Origin: Hydnum rufescens UP504
Lineage: Eukaryota > Basidiomycota > Agaricomycetes > Cantharellales > Hydnaceae
Length of the DNA stretch: 64,000 nt
Direction: 5' to 3'
Assembly: GCA_014904985.1 (NCBI GenBank)
Contig: MU129047.1
Coordinates: forward strand, 74,919 to 138,918
A program made the translations under genes and the position numbers. Below, piece by piece: positions 44,915-55,097 of this stretch. The notes beneath the pieces were generated by a model. That model was not told where the DNA came from. It did no database searches and saw only the letters and a program-made list of their open reading frames with translations. The stretch's first letter is position 1. Each line of letters begins with the position of its first letter.

Positions 44915-45861
44915 GATGAGTCTTTTATTACAAACTGTACCACGGTGCCAAAAGAGCAGCATGAGCTGCTCTTTTGGCGCTGCCTGTTGTTTTTTAATAC
45001 TAATGTATTATTTGTTATTCTAGATCCTCCTTCCTGTGCCAAACCCGCCCTACAAGACCATGGACGAGGCCCCCAGTGAGAATGCCAACATGTGCACCCA
45101 CCCAAGACTGCACCTGAGGGCCCCACCCCCAAACTTTGGTAATATATGCAATGAGGGGTAAACCACAATACCAGACACCCGCTGGTGTCTGGTACTCCAA
45201 GATAAGTTTTTTTTTATTTTTATTTTTGTGGTGCAAGAAGAGCAGCGTAAGCTGCTCTTCTTACAATGCTTTACTAACACCCTTATTTTTCTAGATCTTG
45301 AACCCTGCATGAACCCCCAACACCAAACCCACAACCTGAAACCCTGCGAACCCAAACCCCGTGAACTCAAACCCATGACCTGCAGCCCTGCAACCCTGAA
45401 CCCACCAAGCAAAACCAAACCCTGTGAATGAAACCACAAATGTTCGAGCACCACCCACCTGCTGCAGCGGGTGTGTGGTACTCTCAAGGTAAGTTTTTTT
45501 TCCTAGAGCTACAATTGCTTACATCCAACACATCTTTTACTTTAGGTGACAAAATAGCCTCTCCCTGGACAGGAACCCACATGAACCCCCGAATCAGCCC
45601 CTGCAAGATGTGCGCACTGGGCCCCAGGCCACAACAAACACATCAGCCAGGCCCACCTCATGAGAACAAGCGATTGAGGCCACACACAAACACATGAACT
45701 GGACCCCATGCAAACATGCAAACAAACCTTGTGTGTGCACCCCTGCTGTGGTGGGGGTGATCATTTAAGGTAAGTATTTTCATTTTGCTACAAGTGTGCA
45801 AGAAGAGCAGCCACAGGCTGCTCTTCTTGCATGGGTGAGCCCCACTGAGTGAGCCTAGTGT

Positions 45862-45900
45862 ATATAATAATAATGAATAAATAAATAAATAAATAATTGT
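45862..45900. repeat. AATA-rich microsatellite
   Basis: ATAATAATAATG followed by (AATA)n, immediately inside the right terminal repeat. Confidence 0.85.
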
Positions 45901-46039
45901 AATGGCTAGGGGCCCCAGGGGCCCCTGGGCTGCTTGACCAGCCCCCTCAACTGAATTGCAGGGGCCCCTGGGGGCCCCCTGGGTCTGATATCTAGTTAGA
46001 GCATATAAATGCAACCTTTGAAATATCTAATTAGATACC
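45900..46039 (-). repeat. Right terminal inverted repeat of the composite element
   Basis: Inverted counterpart of 38379-38510, with the same order of GGGGCCCC blocks, TTTATATG and TAATTAGATACC at the tip. Confidence 0.65.
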
Positions 46040-46232
46040 AATAATTGGCTGACCAGGCTGATCATTACCTGGAAGGCAAGAGCCAGAGGCGGCATTGCCA
46101 TGCCCTAACCTTGCCTCACCTGGAGTGATGCTGCTTAAGCCCAGTTGGATCAGATCCCTCTCCCCATTTTGTGCCAGGTCTTCACTTGAAGAAATGCAAC
46201 AATTTAGAGCAGACAAGTGGTCACAATGGTGC

Positions 46233-46852
46233 TGTCAGGGTTTGTCCCTTACTCCGGTCCACTCCAGTCCTTGTCCACCCACCTCCAGTCCAGCTCTCTG
46301 CTTAGTTCCTTCGCCCAAGTCCACTTTGCTTCTGGTTTGACTCCGATTGAACCCTATCTTGGTTTCATTTCCCTTTCATTTCCCATTGCTTCCGGTTTGT
46401 CCCCTGGCCGAGTTCCTGTTCCTGTTCCTGTCCCCCTTGTAACCACCCACAGTTTAGTGATCACTCCCCCATAGTATAGTCATCATGTATAAGTAGTCCG
46501 AGAGCAAAGTCCAGAGACCCCAGCTTTGGTCTCTCAGGATTTCCGCTGTTACTCTGGACTACAGGTCAGCCTTCATGTATTCCATATTCATATTACATAA
46601 TCTCAGGATTTCTGCTGTTACTCCGGACTACAGCTCCGAGTATTATCCAGTCAACTCCACGAGCTTAAGGACCGCCATGCTCATTTCCGCCTAGTCCCTT
46701 CCGGGCTGCTGGACCGCTCCTCCGACACCCCTAACCTCCTTATCTCATTCTTGCCCGGATTCTTGCGGACTTAGCCGGACTTACACCGGACTTAGCCGGA
46801 ATTATTTGTGTTTACATTTGTTTGGTGCCCTTGTCACAGCATGGCCCTGACA
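46233..46852. mobile_element. Solo LTR with 5-bp target duplication
   Basis: Begins TGTCAGGG and ends CCCTGACA, an exact 8-bp inverted terminal pair. It is flanked on both sides by GGTGC (46228-46232 and 46853-46857). It contains an internal 30-bp duplication (CTCAGGATTTCYGCTGTTAC near 46537 and 46603) and a GTATAAGTAG TATA-like site near 46485. No internal retroelement domain is attached, so this is a solo LTR left by recombination. Confidence 0.9.
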
Positions 46853-47537
46853 GGTGCTGACAAAGAGGTGCATTGTAGAAGTGGTTTGCAAGCCCTCCAC
46901 CAGCAGTCTTGTGCAGTGTTGCACAGTATGGGCATTGACCTAGCCCAAATCTCTTGCTAGTCTGGCTATATTTGGGCATTGGTGTTGATGGTCCAACAAT
47001 TCGGTAATGTTTGGTCTTATTTTGACATGAAAAATTTCCAACTTACCTGTACTCCCTGCCTCCACCATCCATGGCAAGTGGAATCCAGCAGCAAACTGCT
47101 TGTACAGGTCACAAAGTTGGTAAGCCAGTGGATATCAATAACTCTGTGCCCCAGCTATTCCTCCTCCTGTGAGCACTACTGTCACTGCAAAAAGGTCCAA
47201 AGCTGTGAAAACTCAGAAAGAGAATAAAGAATGTCAGCAACAGGAAGATGCCATCACTGGGGCTTTGATTTCCACTGCTGCTCCCAGTGAACCACCCAGT
47301 GAGTTGTCTATTGTCTTGCCTATCATCAATACTGACATCAACATTGAACCCATTGATTCCCAAGTCAATCCCAATACAGATGTGGCAATGGGAGGTGCTA
47401 CACCCATGTCAGACCAGTATGCCAATGAAAGTAAGTAAGTCTGACAGTGATCCTCAATCCAGATTTTTGATGCCCATTTATAGGTCCATAGCGAATAAGG
47501 GGTTTGGTCCAAGGACTCCTATGAGATTTACTTGTGC
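46853..47537. other. CpG-poor flank with a small unassigned frame
   Basis: A plus-strand frame from about 47150 to 47438 (STTVTAKRSKAVKTQKENKE, then ASP/GLU/PRO-rich text) may be the remains of a DNA-binding or transposon-encoded N-terminus. I do not recognise it. Confidence 0.3.
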
Positions 47538-48710
47538 TCAATGATGATTTTGCAATTGTTGTGGATATGGCTCTTCATCAAGGTCTTTGGTCATCATAAG
47601 ATCATAGTAGTCCTCCAATTCGGCTTCATCATCAGAGTCATAGTCAGAGGCTTCCATCATGGGAAAATGCGGTTTTAGAGTAGCATGATTGACTGTGAGT
47701 GGCTCTTGATGTTTAGGATTATATTTGCGTTTGAGCTTTAGTCCAGCTGCAAGTATTTTGGCAGGTCCATGGGCTGTTCCAAGGAAGTCTCCAAGAGTTA
47801 TTTCGACTGTTTGGTTTAGCACCTTCTTTGCTATCTCCTTGTCTTCACAGGCATCCTGAAAGTCCATGATAAAACGATATGTTGGAGGATTCTTGGGAAT
47901 TCATTTTTCTGGTCGAGCTATTTCGATGTCTATCATTTCTTCTTGGGGATTGGTTTGAGGAGGATGGGGTCTTTGATGAGCAGGTTTCTCTGTGGCAGGT
48001 TCATTCAGAACTGAGGAAAGCAGTATTCCAGGTGGATAACTTGGTTGCAGAGGATTTTCTGGAGCTGGTTGCACTGGTTCTGGGTTCATTGGTGATGAGT
48101 CTGGCTGGTTAACAGGAGGTTTGTCTTGTGTTGGGCCGCATGGAGGCACATCAACATACATTCGATTTTTAGGATGTTGATTGGTTCTATCTCCCATTGG
48201 GTTATGACAATAATCAGGTTTGTTCATCTTGACAGCTGGTGCAGATATAAAGGGGCCTGCTGCTATCACATATGAGTGTGTTGTGAAGGGAGAGCATCCA
48301 TTTTTGTCAACAATACTGATTGCTCCAGTGGTTTGTTGATGAGAAGATTCCTCTCTGATCCGTTTAATGTCATCCACAATGGCTTGTTTGATTCCTCCCT
48401 TTCCTGCTATTCCTCATGGCAATTGGGTGTCATCCATCTTCACAAGCCTTCCTTTGATAGAGTACTTGATGATGCCTTGTCAAACCATAGCATGAGTGTC
48501 TGGGCAGTTCTTCATTCCAATGTTATGTGCTCCAGTCTTGTCACAGAACCAACAGAGAGTTGCACCAGCAGATATGTTGGGACCTTGGGTACGATTAGAT
48601 CCGAGTGGCTGATTGTTTGGATAGGTAGCTGGGCTTCCTTGTATCTGCATTTCTGGATGGGTGGGCTGCATATAAGGACTAGGAGCTTGCCCATTCTGCT
48701 GTGACTGCAC
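47538..48710 (-). pseudogene. Ty3/gypsy gag-pro remnant
   Basis: Minus strand. A Q/P-rich segment with a knuckle-like CWFCDKTGAHNIGMKNCPDT (48710-48480) is followed by a polypeptide with NRMYVDVPP and a long proline-rich stretch (48377-47901). Then comes the block preceding the protease, MDFQDACEDKEIAKKVLNQT and VEITLGDFLGTA (47867-47538), with an acidic SDYDSDDEAELEDYYDLMM tail. These are characteristic of Agaricomycete gypsy elements. Frame changes and missing LTR, RT and integrase make it a fragment. Confidence 0.7.
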
Positions 48711-49143
48711 TCGTTAGAGTGTTTAGGACAACCTTACCTTGCTACAGCCCAAAGATATCAAGGAAACTCAGTTGAAATAACTCCATTTGATGAACAAAAT
48801 AAAAAGTTTTCTACATGTCAAAAAATATGCTTATGTAACCAAGATTTGTAATCAAAACCCGGACTCAAAAGTATGACAAAGCTATTTGTATGACTAAGCA
48901 AAAGATATGACTCAGCCTGATTTAGTCGTCCAAATGTCCCACAACTGCGCCATTCCAAACATTGCACAGACTTTGGCAGAAAAGTACACAGACATCCAAA
49001 AATACATATAAAGAATTGAATTTTGTAGTTTTAGGTAGCTTTTAGATAAGACTCCCCTCAAAATAAAGTAGTTACAGATGAGAAATTCAAGTGGCCAAGT
49101 AACTGAGACATACTCAGAGCAACAACAGAATTGTAGATAGTTG
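48711..49143. other. AT-rich stretch without gene
   Basis: Nothing recognisable. CpG-poor. Confidence 0.4.
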
Positions 49144-50212
49144 TAGGACCCTCAGTGTAGGTGTGCTAGATGTCTAAGCTCTGAATCATATGATAATAGG
49201 TTCAAGCCCATAAAAGTTTAAAACAGAAATAGCTTCTAAGTTTCAATTTGACAATTGTGATACAAGTAGTCCAGCTAGAGTCAGAAACATTACGTCATAT
49301 CAGAGTCATCCATATCATTTCTATACCTAGTAAGCCAATCAACCCATTGAGACTAACCTGAGCCCCTCCCATACCCTTTCATTCCCAATCCCTATAACCT
49401 TAGCCAACATCTGGTGGTGTTAGTAATTTCTGCAGAGTGATAAAGCATCTTCTACAAGTGGTGGTCCTTACAGGGGGTATCAATTCAAAACTCAGTCAAC
49501 CTTTTGTCAACTAGACCTCTAGAATATTCCAGAACCTATCCTCCATTTCCTTCCTTCCAAACACACTCCAAGTACACTCTTAGACTCACACACCTACTAT
49601 GGCATCATCTTGCACATACTTGCTAAATTTTCATTTCTTGAATCATCATACGGGCTTCATCACAGCAGGCTTCATAGTCGTGCACCGAAAGCTTTCCAAT
49701 CCATTTGCCCGTGAAGTAGGGAGCTCTTGGCAGATGGCTAGGCTTGGTCTAGCAGTTGGGACCATAGTAAGGTGTGTGAGTCTAAGAGTGTACTTGGAGT
49801 GTGTTTGGAAGGAAGGAAATGGAGATAGGTTCTGGAATATTCTAGAGCTTCTAGTTGACAAAAGGTTGACGAGTTTTCGAATTGATACCCCTGTACGGCC
49901 ACCACTTGTAGAAGATGCTTCTATCACTCTGCAGAAATTATAAACACCACCAGATGTTGGCTAAGGTTATAGGGATGTGGGAATGAAAGGTATGGGAGGG
50001 GCTCGGTTAGTCTCAATGGGTTGATTGGCTTACTAGGTATAGAAATGATATGGATGACTCTGATATGCGTAATGTTTCTGACTCTAGCTGGACTATTGTA
50101 TCACAATTGTCAATTGAAACTTAGAAGCTATTTTGATTTTAACTTTTATGGGCTTGAACTATTATGCATATGATTCAGAAGCTTAGACATCTAGCACACC
50201 TACCCTGAGGGT
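49144..50212. mobile_element. Inverted pair of ~450-bp LTR-like arms around a gag remnant
   Basis: Arm 49144-49598 and the complement of 49768-50212 match over their whole length with moderate divergence. Landmarks are AGTGTAGGTGTGCTAGATGTC, ATACCTAGTAAGCCAATCAACC, CATCTGGTGGTGTT and TTCCAAACACACTCCAAGTACA. The outer tips carry a GGTTCAAGCCCATA box-B-like string. The 170-bp centre reads, on the minus strand, KLSVHDYEACCDEARMMIQE. That resembles the gag at 57497-57766 (LLDYKACCNDALYNDHKKCK). The right arm runs into the assembly gap. Confidence 0.7.
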
Positions 50213-50237
50213 NNNNNNNNNNNNNNNNNNNNNNNNN
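50213..50237. other. Assembly gap (25 N)
   Basis: Exactly 25 undetermined bases. The sequence after it starts one copy of a 6.67-kb duplicated segment. Confidence 1.
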
Positions 50238-51110
50238 CACCATGTAGATTTTCATTTTGTTGGAAGGATTGTGTGAGGTCACTGATTTGTTTGTCACATT
50301 GCGAGTGATGGGATGGACTATAGGCTTCGATTTGGTGGAGACCTTTTTAATGATGGAGAGGTGAATAGGCCACTGGTTCTTCTTCACTTTCGCTATCAGA
50401 GCTGCTGTCTTCCTCTGCACTTTCTGAGGCTTCTGATTCATCTGAGGAGTTGCTATATCTGCTGCACAATTTGTAATAACTGATCCTAGGTTTAGACTTC
50501 TTGCCCTTTGTTGTGGTTCATGGTCTATACTTGTTGAGATGTCTGAAGTTGTAATAGAGATCCTCTTTTGAGTATGGTCTTCATAGTGTCATAGGCTGTT
50601 GTGCAGCTCAAAGGTTTTGTGTCATCAAATCCTGGGCATAGTGAAACAATGGGAGTATGATCTTCTGGAGACGTTGTGGAATCCCTTGCCAGAAAAGGTC
50701 ATCTTGGTCCTCATTTGGCTAGGACTTTTTTTCATCAAGACACTGCACTTGAGTGATAAATTCGCGATAGTATTCGTCCCAGGTCTGCCTCGTTGACAAT
50801 CGTTCTCTTCTGTTGGCAGAAGTCTGCTAGTCATTCTCGAGTGTATCGATTGTTGCCTGTCTGTCTGCCCATAAAGTTTCCTGAGACAGTAGCCCAGGGC
50901 TTCAAAGGTTGTTGGGTTCTTAACTTCTGGGAGATTCTTGAGAAGTTCAGCTTCTTTGTTGCTGCAGAATCGTATAATGTTCTTGCACTTCTTGTGGTCA
51001 TTGTAGAGGCATCATTGCAGCAAGCTTTGTAGTCAAGGAGGAGTTGTCAAGAATTTTCCCTTAAAATGCAGAGCATCTCTACCAGTAGGCCAAGGCATAG
51101 CTCATGGATT
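50238..51110 (-). pseudogene. Ty3/gypsy gag remnant, copy 1
   Basis: Minus-strand gag with the same blocks as copy 2 but more frame changes: PTGRDALHFKGK, LLDYKACCNDAS, GFDDTKPL, then a serine/acid-rich DESEASESAEEDSSSDSE-like stretch and PITRNVTNKSVT near the gap. No LTR, protease or RT adjoins it. Confidence 0.7.
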
Positions 51111-51423
51111 TGCTACTCTGGCCATTGTTTCTGAGTCTGTGGAATGTTGTCACATTGTTGGTGTGGATGTCTTTGGGAGGTGAAAGGTTTATCGAAGTGG
51201 AGAGTTACCCTGTAAGGACCACCAGTTATGTAGAAGAAGGTTGGGAGCTCTGATGACTGTCAAATCAAAATCTGGTTCAGCCAGTGTGTAGATGGGAGAC
51301 TGTATTTCTGTTGTTATTCATTGGGCTGGTTTGCTTCAATGGTTGATCACACTCTGCAAGATGTGTATGGTGTTCAGTGGAGAATAGGAAGGGATATGGA
51401 CTAGCTGTAGTCAATGATATATT

Positions 51424-51600
51424 GTTTGGGATGCTTATAGAAGCTTATATCTGTGATGCTTGTAGAAAGGCTTCATATGTCATGTGGGATGCTTATGGAA
51501 AGGCTTATACATCTGGGATGCTTGTGGAAAGGCTTATATGTTGTGTAGGATGCTTATGGAAAGGCTTATATATCTGGATCTTGTGGAAAGGCTTAATGTC
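51424..51600. repeat. ~30-bp minisatellite, copy 1
   Basis: About six units of GGGATGCTTRTGGAAAGGCT followed by TATAYRTCT. Confidence 0.85.
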
Positions 51601-53060
51601 ATTCATGTTGTGTTGGACTGTTTACTGATATTTGTGTATACTTGTTTACATTCTCCTGGTCAAAATGCGGATATCTGTGGTTATAGACTGGTCAGTGCTT
51701 GGTTAGTCTTGTTAGTATGTTTCATTCTTCTTTCTTCAAAACCTGATACATATTTCATTATGCTTACTTTTCCTTGGATGTCCAGCAACTCTAACCTTAG
51801 GTCCTGCAACTATCCTTGGCTTTAGTGATTCGCGTAGAGGGCTACCAGTGGCTTTGTCTCAACAACCTTGAAGATGACTTAGCTCCAGATGGCTTTATAG
51901 ATAGACTGTTCTTTAGAGGCAAGCAGAAAAGTTGACAGTGGTTGACAGTGATGATTTCCAGAGAGGAGATGTATTGTGTGGGTTACAGGAAATCTACCAG
52001 CTTTTATACCTTTCTGAAGGTGGCTTGTGTTTAAGAAATATGATCTCCCCATGGGTGAGTCAATATGTGAATCATAGGTGAGAACAAAGAACAATAACAG
52101 ATGATGTAATAATGCAGTCATAGCTGAGTCATGCATAAGGAGAATAAAAGAATCATGAGGGATGATGTCATAGTGATGTCATTCATAAAGAGAACAAAAG
52201 GAATCATGAAGGGGTGGATGTCACCAATTTTGCTGAGCATGTGGAATGCTGGAGCATGAGGTCACTGACCATGTGGAGCATTCTGGAGGCGAAATGAAAG
52301 GATATCTCCGGGTTTTGGAGATTAATTGAGCATAGTCCAATGGTTAAGGTGTTTTGTTGTTGGTTGATAATGGGGACAAGTGCATGGGATGGGATTCGAT
52401 GCAGAAACAGCAGTTTGCATCTGTAATAGACTCTCTTGGTATCATTAGATGCGGATTTTAACAGCTTTCTGGGTGTGTGGTTCGAGCAGATCCGTGTAAA
52501 CTGACAGAGAAATTCTTTTTTACTGATGGGTGTTGATTCTGATAGTAATATCATTCTGTAGAGTTCAGTTTTGATCTGTTCTTCGCGCGCTTAGACTGTT
52601 GGATGCGTGATTTTTTATATCTTTCTAGGTGCAGTTTTCCAGAGGATTTAAGGAATTGATGGAGAAATTCGTTTTTTACTGGAAATCCCGGATTTTGGTA
52701 GTAAATTGGACTGGAGAGTGCAGTTTTGGTCCGTTCGACTTGTGTTTGGTACCGTTCGAAAGGTGTGAATCGTAGCTTTCCAAGCGTTATATGGGCGCAC
52801 CTCTCCGATCAAAAACTGATGGAGTTATAGAACGAAATTCAATTTCTGCACATAGCCATAATTAATTTCATAATTGGTCATGTGATCATCCAAAGGCTGG
52901 GAGTGGTGTGATTTCACATTTTCTGATACTGGATGTTTTATTTCCACAGCAGGTCTGTAGCATTCATAACCCCAGACCAGGCCGGTGAATTTGCTGATGC
53001 AGGCACACCACAGGACTCAACATGCTTCCTGAAGATCTGCTCAGCATTCTGCAATGGTCC
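51601..53060. other. Non-coding part of duplicated segment, copy 1
   Basis: No gene seen. Contains short direct repeats (AAAGGAATCATGAGGGRTGATG near 52150 and 52200) and is possibly leader/LTR remains of the gag-bearing element. Confidence 0.4.
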
Positions 53061-53069
53061 TCCTCCAGA

Positions 53070-53647
53070 TGACTGGTGGAAACACATCATAGGACTCTGA
53101 TGGTGCCACCATGGTGCTTCTGATGACACACTCCAGGGCAAAAAGGATCTGGCTTGAAAATTTTGGGTAGGCACATGCAATGAGTGTTGTGTGTGGCTAC
53201 AAGAATTATGGGTATCACACGATGCAATCCCTGCAGTGCTGGAGCTCATGGGATCACCAGGATGATATGGATTTTTCAACCTGGGTCAGATTTCTTTCCT
53301 CAACCTCACTGGACCTGGGATTTAGGATTCTATATAGATGAACAAGGCATTTGCTCGATGTACATCTATTGTCAAGACACTTGGGTTGGACATCAGCAAG
53401 GATGGATGTGAATGGTGGGCAATTGCTCCTGGGACATCCCCTGTTGGTTGTACTGGAATGTGTCAGATGGCCACTGCACTTGCCAAACTAGAGAGGAGAG
53501 AGTGCAAGGTAGGTATGTGTTTTTACATTGATCAGTCCCAGACCATGAACATGGTGTGTTTTTTTTTCTTCTTCTTGGGTTAGGATCTCATCACAAGTAT
53601 GTCATAGGAAGATGGATGCTGCTGCTGTATTTGTCAGAGACCCATGA
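53070..53647 (+). pseudogene. 3-ketoacyl-CoA thiolase pseudogene, copy 1
   Basis: Same exons as the copy at 59758-60338, with more frame changes. Recognisable strings include SDGATMVLLMTH, RIMGIT, MNKAFARCTSIV, the GCTG loop and [15 protein letters not shown]. The final exon ends AGAGACCCATGA at 53645-53647. Confidence 0.7.
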
Positions 53648-53705
53648 ATGGAGGATTTGAGTTGCAAGTTGCGCATGAGATTGACGGTCATACTTCTTCT
53701 GAGTA

Positions 53706-54420
53706 CAGTCTTTGACCGGTCACTGTTTTGGAACCTTGCCACTGCCAGCATGATATTGTTTTTTGGTTGTTTTGTCCTGCCTATCTAGTAGGAGGATATC
53801 CCATCTACCCATGTATACAATTTCAGAGCAGTCTGAACAATATTAGGGGAGATGTTATGTTGCAACATATTTGATGTTTGTTTTATAACTTGACCAGTCA
53901 CCGAAGCACTTTTCCTGGAGTGATTGGACGAGATATTTTTTTATTGTGTCTATTGGCATGTAATTAAATGTGATTCCAATGCATATTCTGACACTTTTTC
54001 GAAGTATGTAAGCCCTGTAGTGCAATATTCTGAAGTGGTGAAAAGTCCCGCTGGGTCTCCAATTTGCTTCGCATGCCTCCCCAGTGATGCAGAGAGCAGT
54101 TTGACTAAGATTATAGCTGGGAGCTAGACGCTCTAAGATCCTTATCTAGTTGTGTTTCTGATGTAGGATTGCATGTAAAATCACTGGATGAGTCTTTGTG
54201 TGATACTGTGGGCTGGTGCAGATTTCAGCCATTTTACAAAAATTGCACTCTTCTATGTTATGCACAACAGCCTGAACATATTGACACCAAATTTGGTACA
54301 GTGAAAGTTTCCATCAGTGTGATCAAATAGAGCCCGCAATCAAGCTGCTACAACTTGAAATGGTGGAGATATATTGAGGTGATTCAGTGACTGGTAGAGT
54401 TCAGTGACAGTCAAAGACTG
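53706..54420. mobile_element. ~715-bp MITE, copy 1
   Basis: Inverted ends CAGTCTTTGACCGGTCACTG and (complemented) CAGTCTTTGACTGTCACTGA, flanked by TA on both sides (53704-53705, 54421-54422). No coding capacity. Confidence 0.8.
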
Positions 54421-55097
54421 TACTGTATTGGCCCCGCCCACTTTCACCCTACATACATACACCACCATCCATGTCGTTGTATGAACACCTAAACATCAAT
54501 TGCACTTCATCCCAATTTGTAAATGACTTCACAGTATTTTATTCTTATTGTCTAGATTAAAAGGATGATGAAATCTGGTGCTGCAAGGGGATGTATGAAT
54601 AATCATCGAGGCTCTCTGGCAGAGATCTACTTTTTCTACCAATTTCTCTCAAGAATAGCTGAAGGGTCAAAATGGCTTCTTTGGCCCAAAGTATTATGAC
54701 CTCACCTCCTAATCAAAAATTCAACAGACAATCCCCTGCAGTGACACTCAATACATCACAATGATGGCTGTCATCCTTTGCTCGCAGCCCCCCCCAGAGC
54801 CTGGTAAGCCCAAAGTGGCCCTCCAGATGCTCCTGGTCAATATAAAGATAAGCAGTTTACGCGATGGACAAATCGTTACTTCTGTAAGCGCCAATTATGA
54901 GGGAGCGAGAAGTAGGAATCAAGACCCACGAGTCGAGTGAATGCACTGATGCTGATAAGCAATGAGGACTAAAAATGGACTCATGGATCCCATAGAGCCT
55001 AACAACGAATGATAACGAAAGAAGTCCAGGGAAAATGATCGAACTGATGAGGTGTAGAAGCCAGGGTCAACAAAAATACCGATCCACGGAATAGGCC

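Larger units (their letters stand above)
41516..45858 (+). repeat. Right array: mirrored intron/exon-like units
   Basis: Plus-strand intron-like segments: 41516-41608, 41785-45023 (contains the DDE transposon), about 45205-45294 (donor changed to ATAAGT), 45489-45545 (57 nt, no hairpin) and 45770-45858. Intron hairpins are AGGGCAGC...GCTGCCCT (41550), GCCAAAAGAGCAGC...GCTGCTCTTTTGGC (44946), GCAAGAAGAGCAGC...GCTGCTCTTCTTAC (45233) and GCAAGAAGAGCAGC...GCTGCTCTTCTTGC (45803). A TTACTAACA branch site lies at 45271. Exon palindromes are at 41480, 41748, 45171, 45450 and 45740. Orientation is opposite to the left array, pointing outward. Confidence 0.8.
38379..46039. mobile_element. 7.66-kb inverted-repeat-bounded composite element
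   Basis: The outer ends are inverted copies of each other. The left, from 38379, reads GGTCTAGTTAGATATT, then TTGCATTTATATAGTCTAAC, then blocks of GGGGCCCCTGGGG. The right, complemented from 46039, reads GGTATCTAATTAGATATTTC, then TTGCATTTATATGCTCTAAC, then the same GGGGCCCC blocks. Between them lie a leftward exon/intron-like array (38738-40989), a 328-bp inverted-repeat element (41073-41400) and a rightward array (41516-45858) interrupted by a DDE transposon (41781-44914). No clear target duplication was identified, so mobility as one unit is an inference. Confidence 0.6.

Noticed and set aside
38790..45840. CRISPR-like array
   Set aside because: The repeats are hairpins within 250-300 bp units with splice-like borders in a eukaryotic genome. 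Spacer lengths and content do not fit CRISPR.
46233..46852. DNA transposon with 8-bp inverted ends
   Set aside because: TG...CA ends, a 5-bp target duplication, internal TATA and absence of a transposase fit a solo LTR better.
47169..47438. Transposon-encoded or AT-hook protein fragment
   Set aside because: No domain can be recognised and the frame is short. Left as unassigned.
49144..49215. tRNA gene at the tip of the inverted arm (GGTTCAAGCCC)
   Set aside because: The box-B match is good, but the acceptor and anticodon stems do not pair. The mirrored copy shows it belongs to the repeat, not to a gene.
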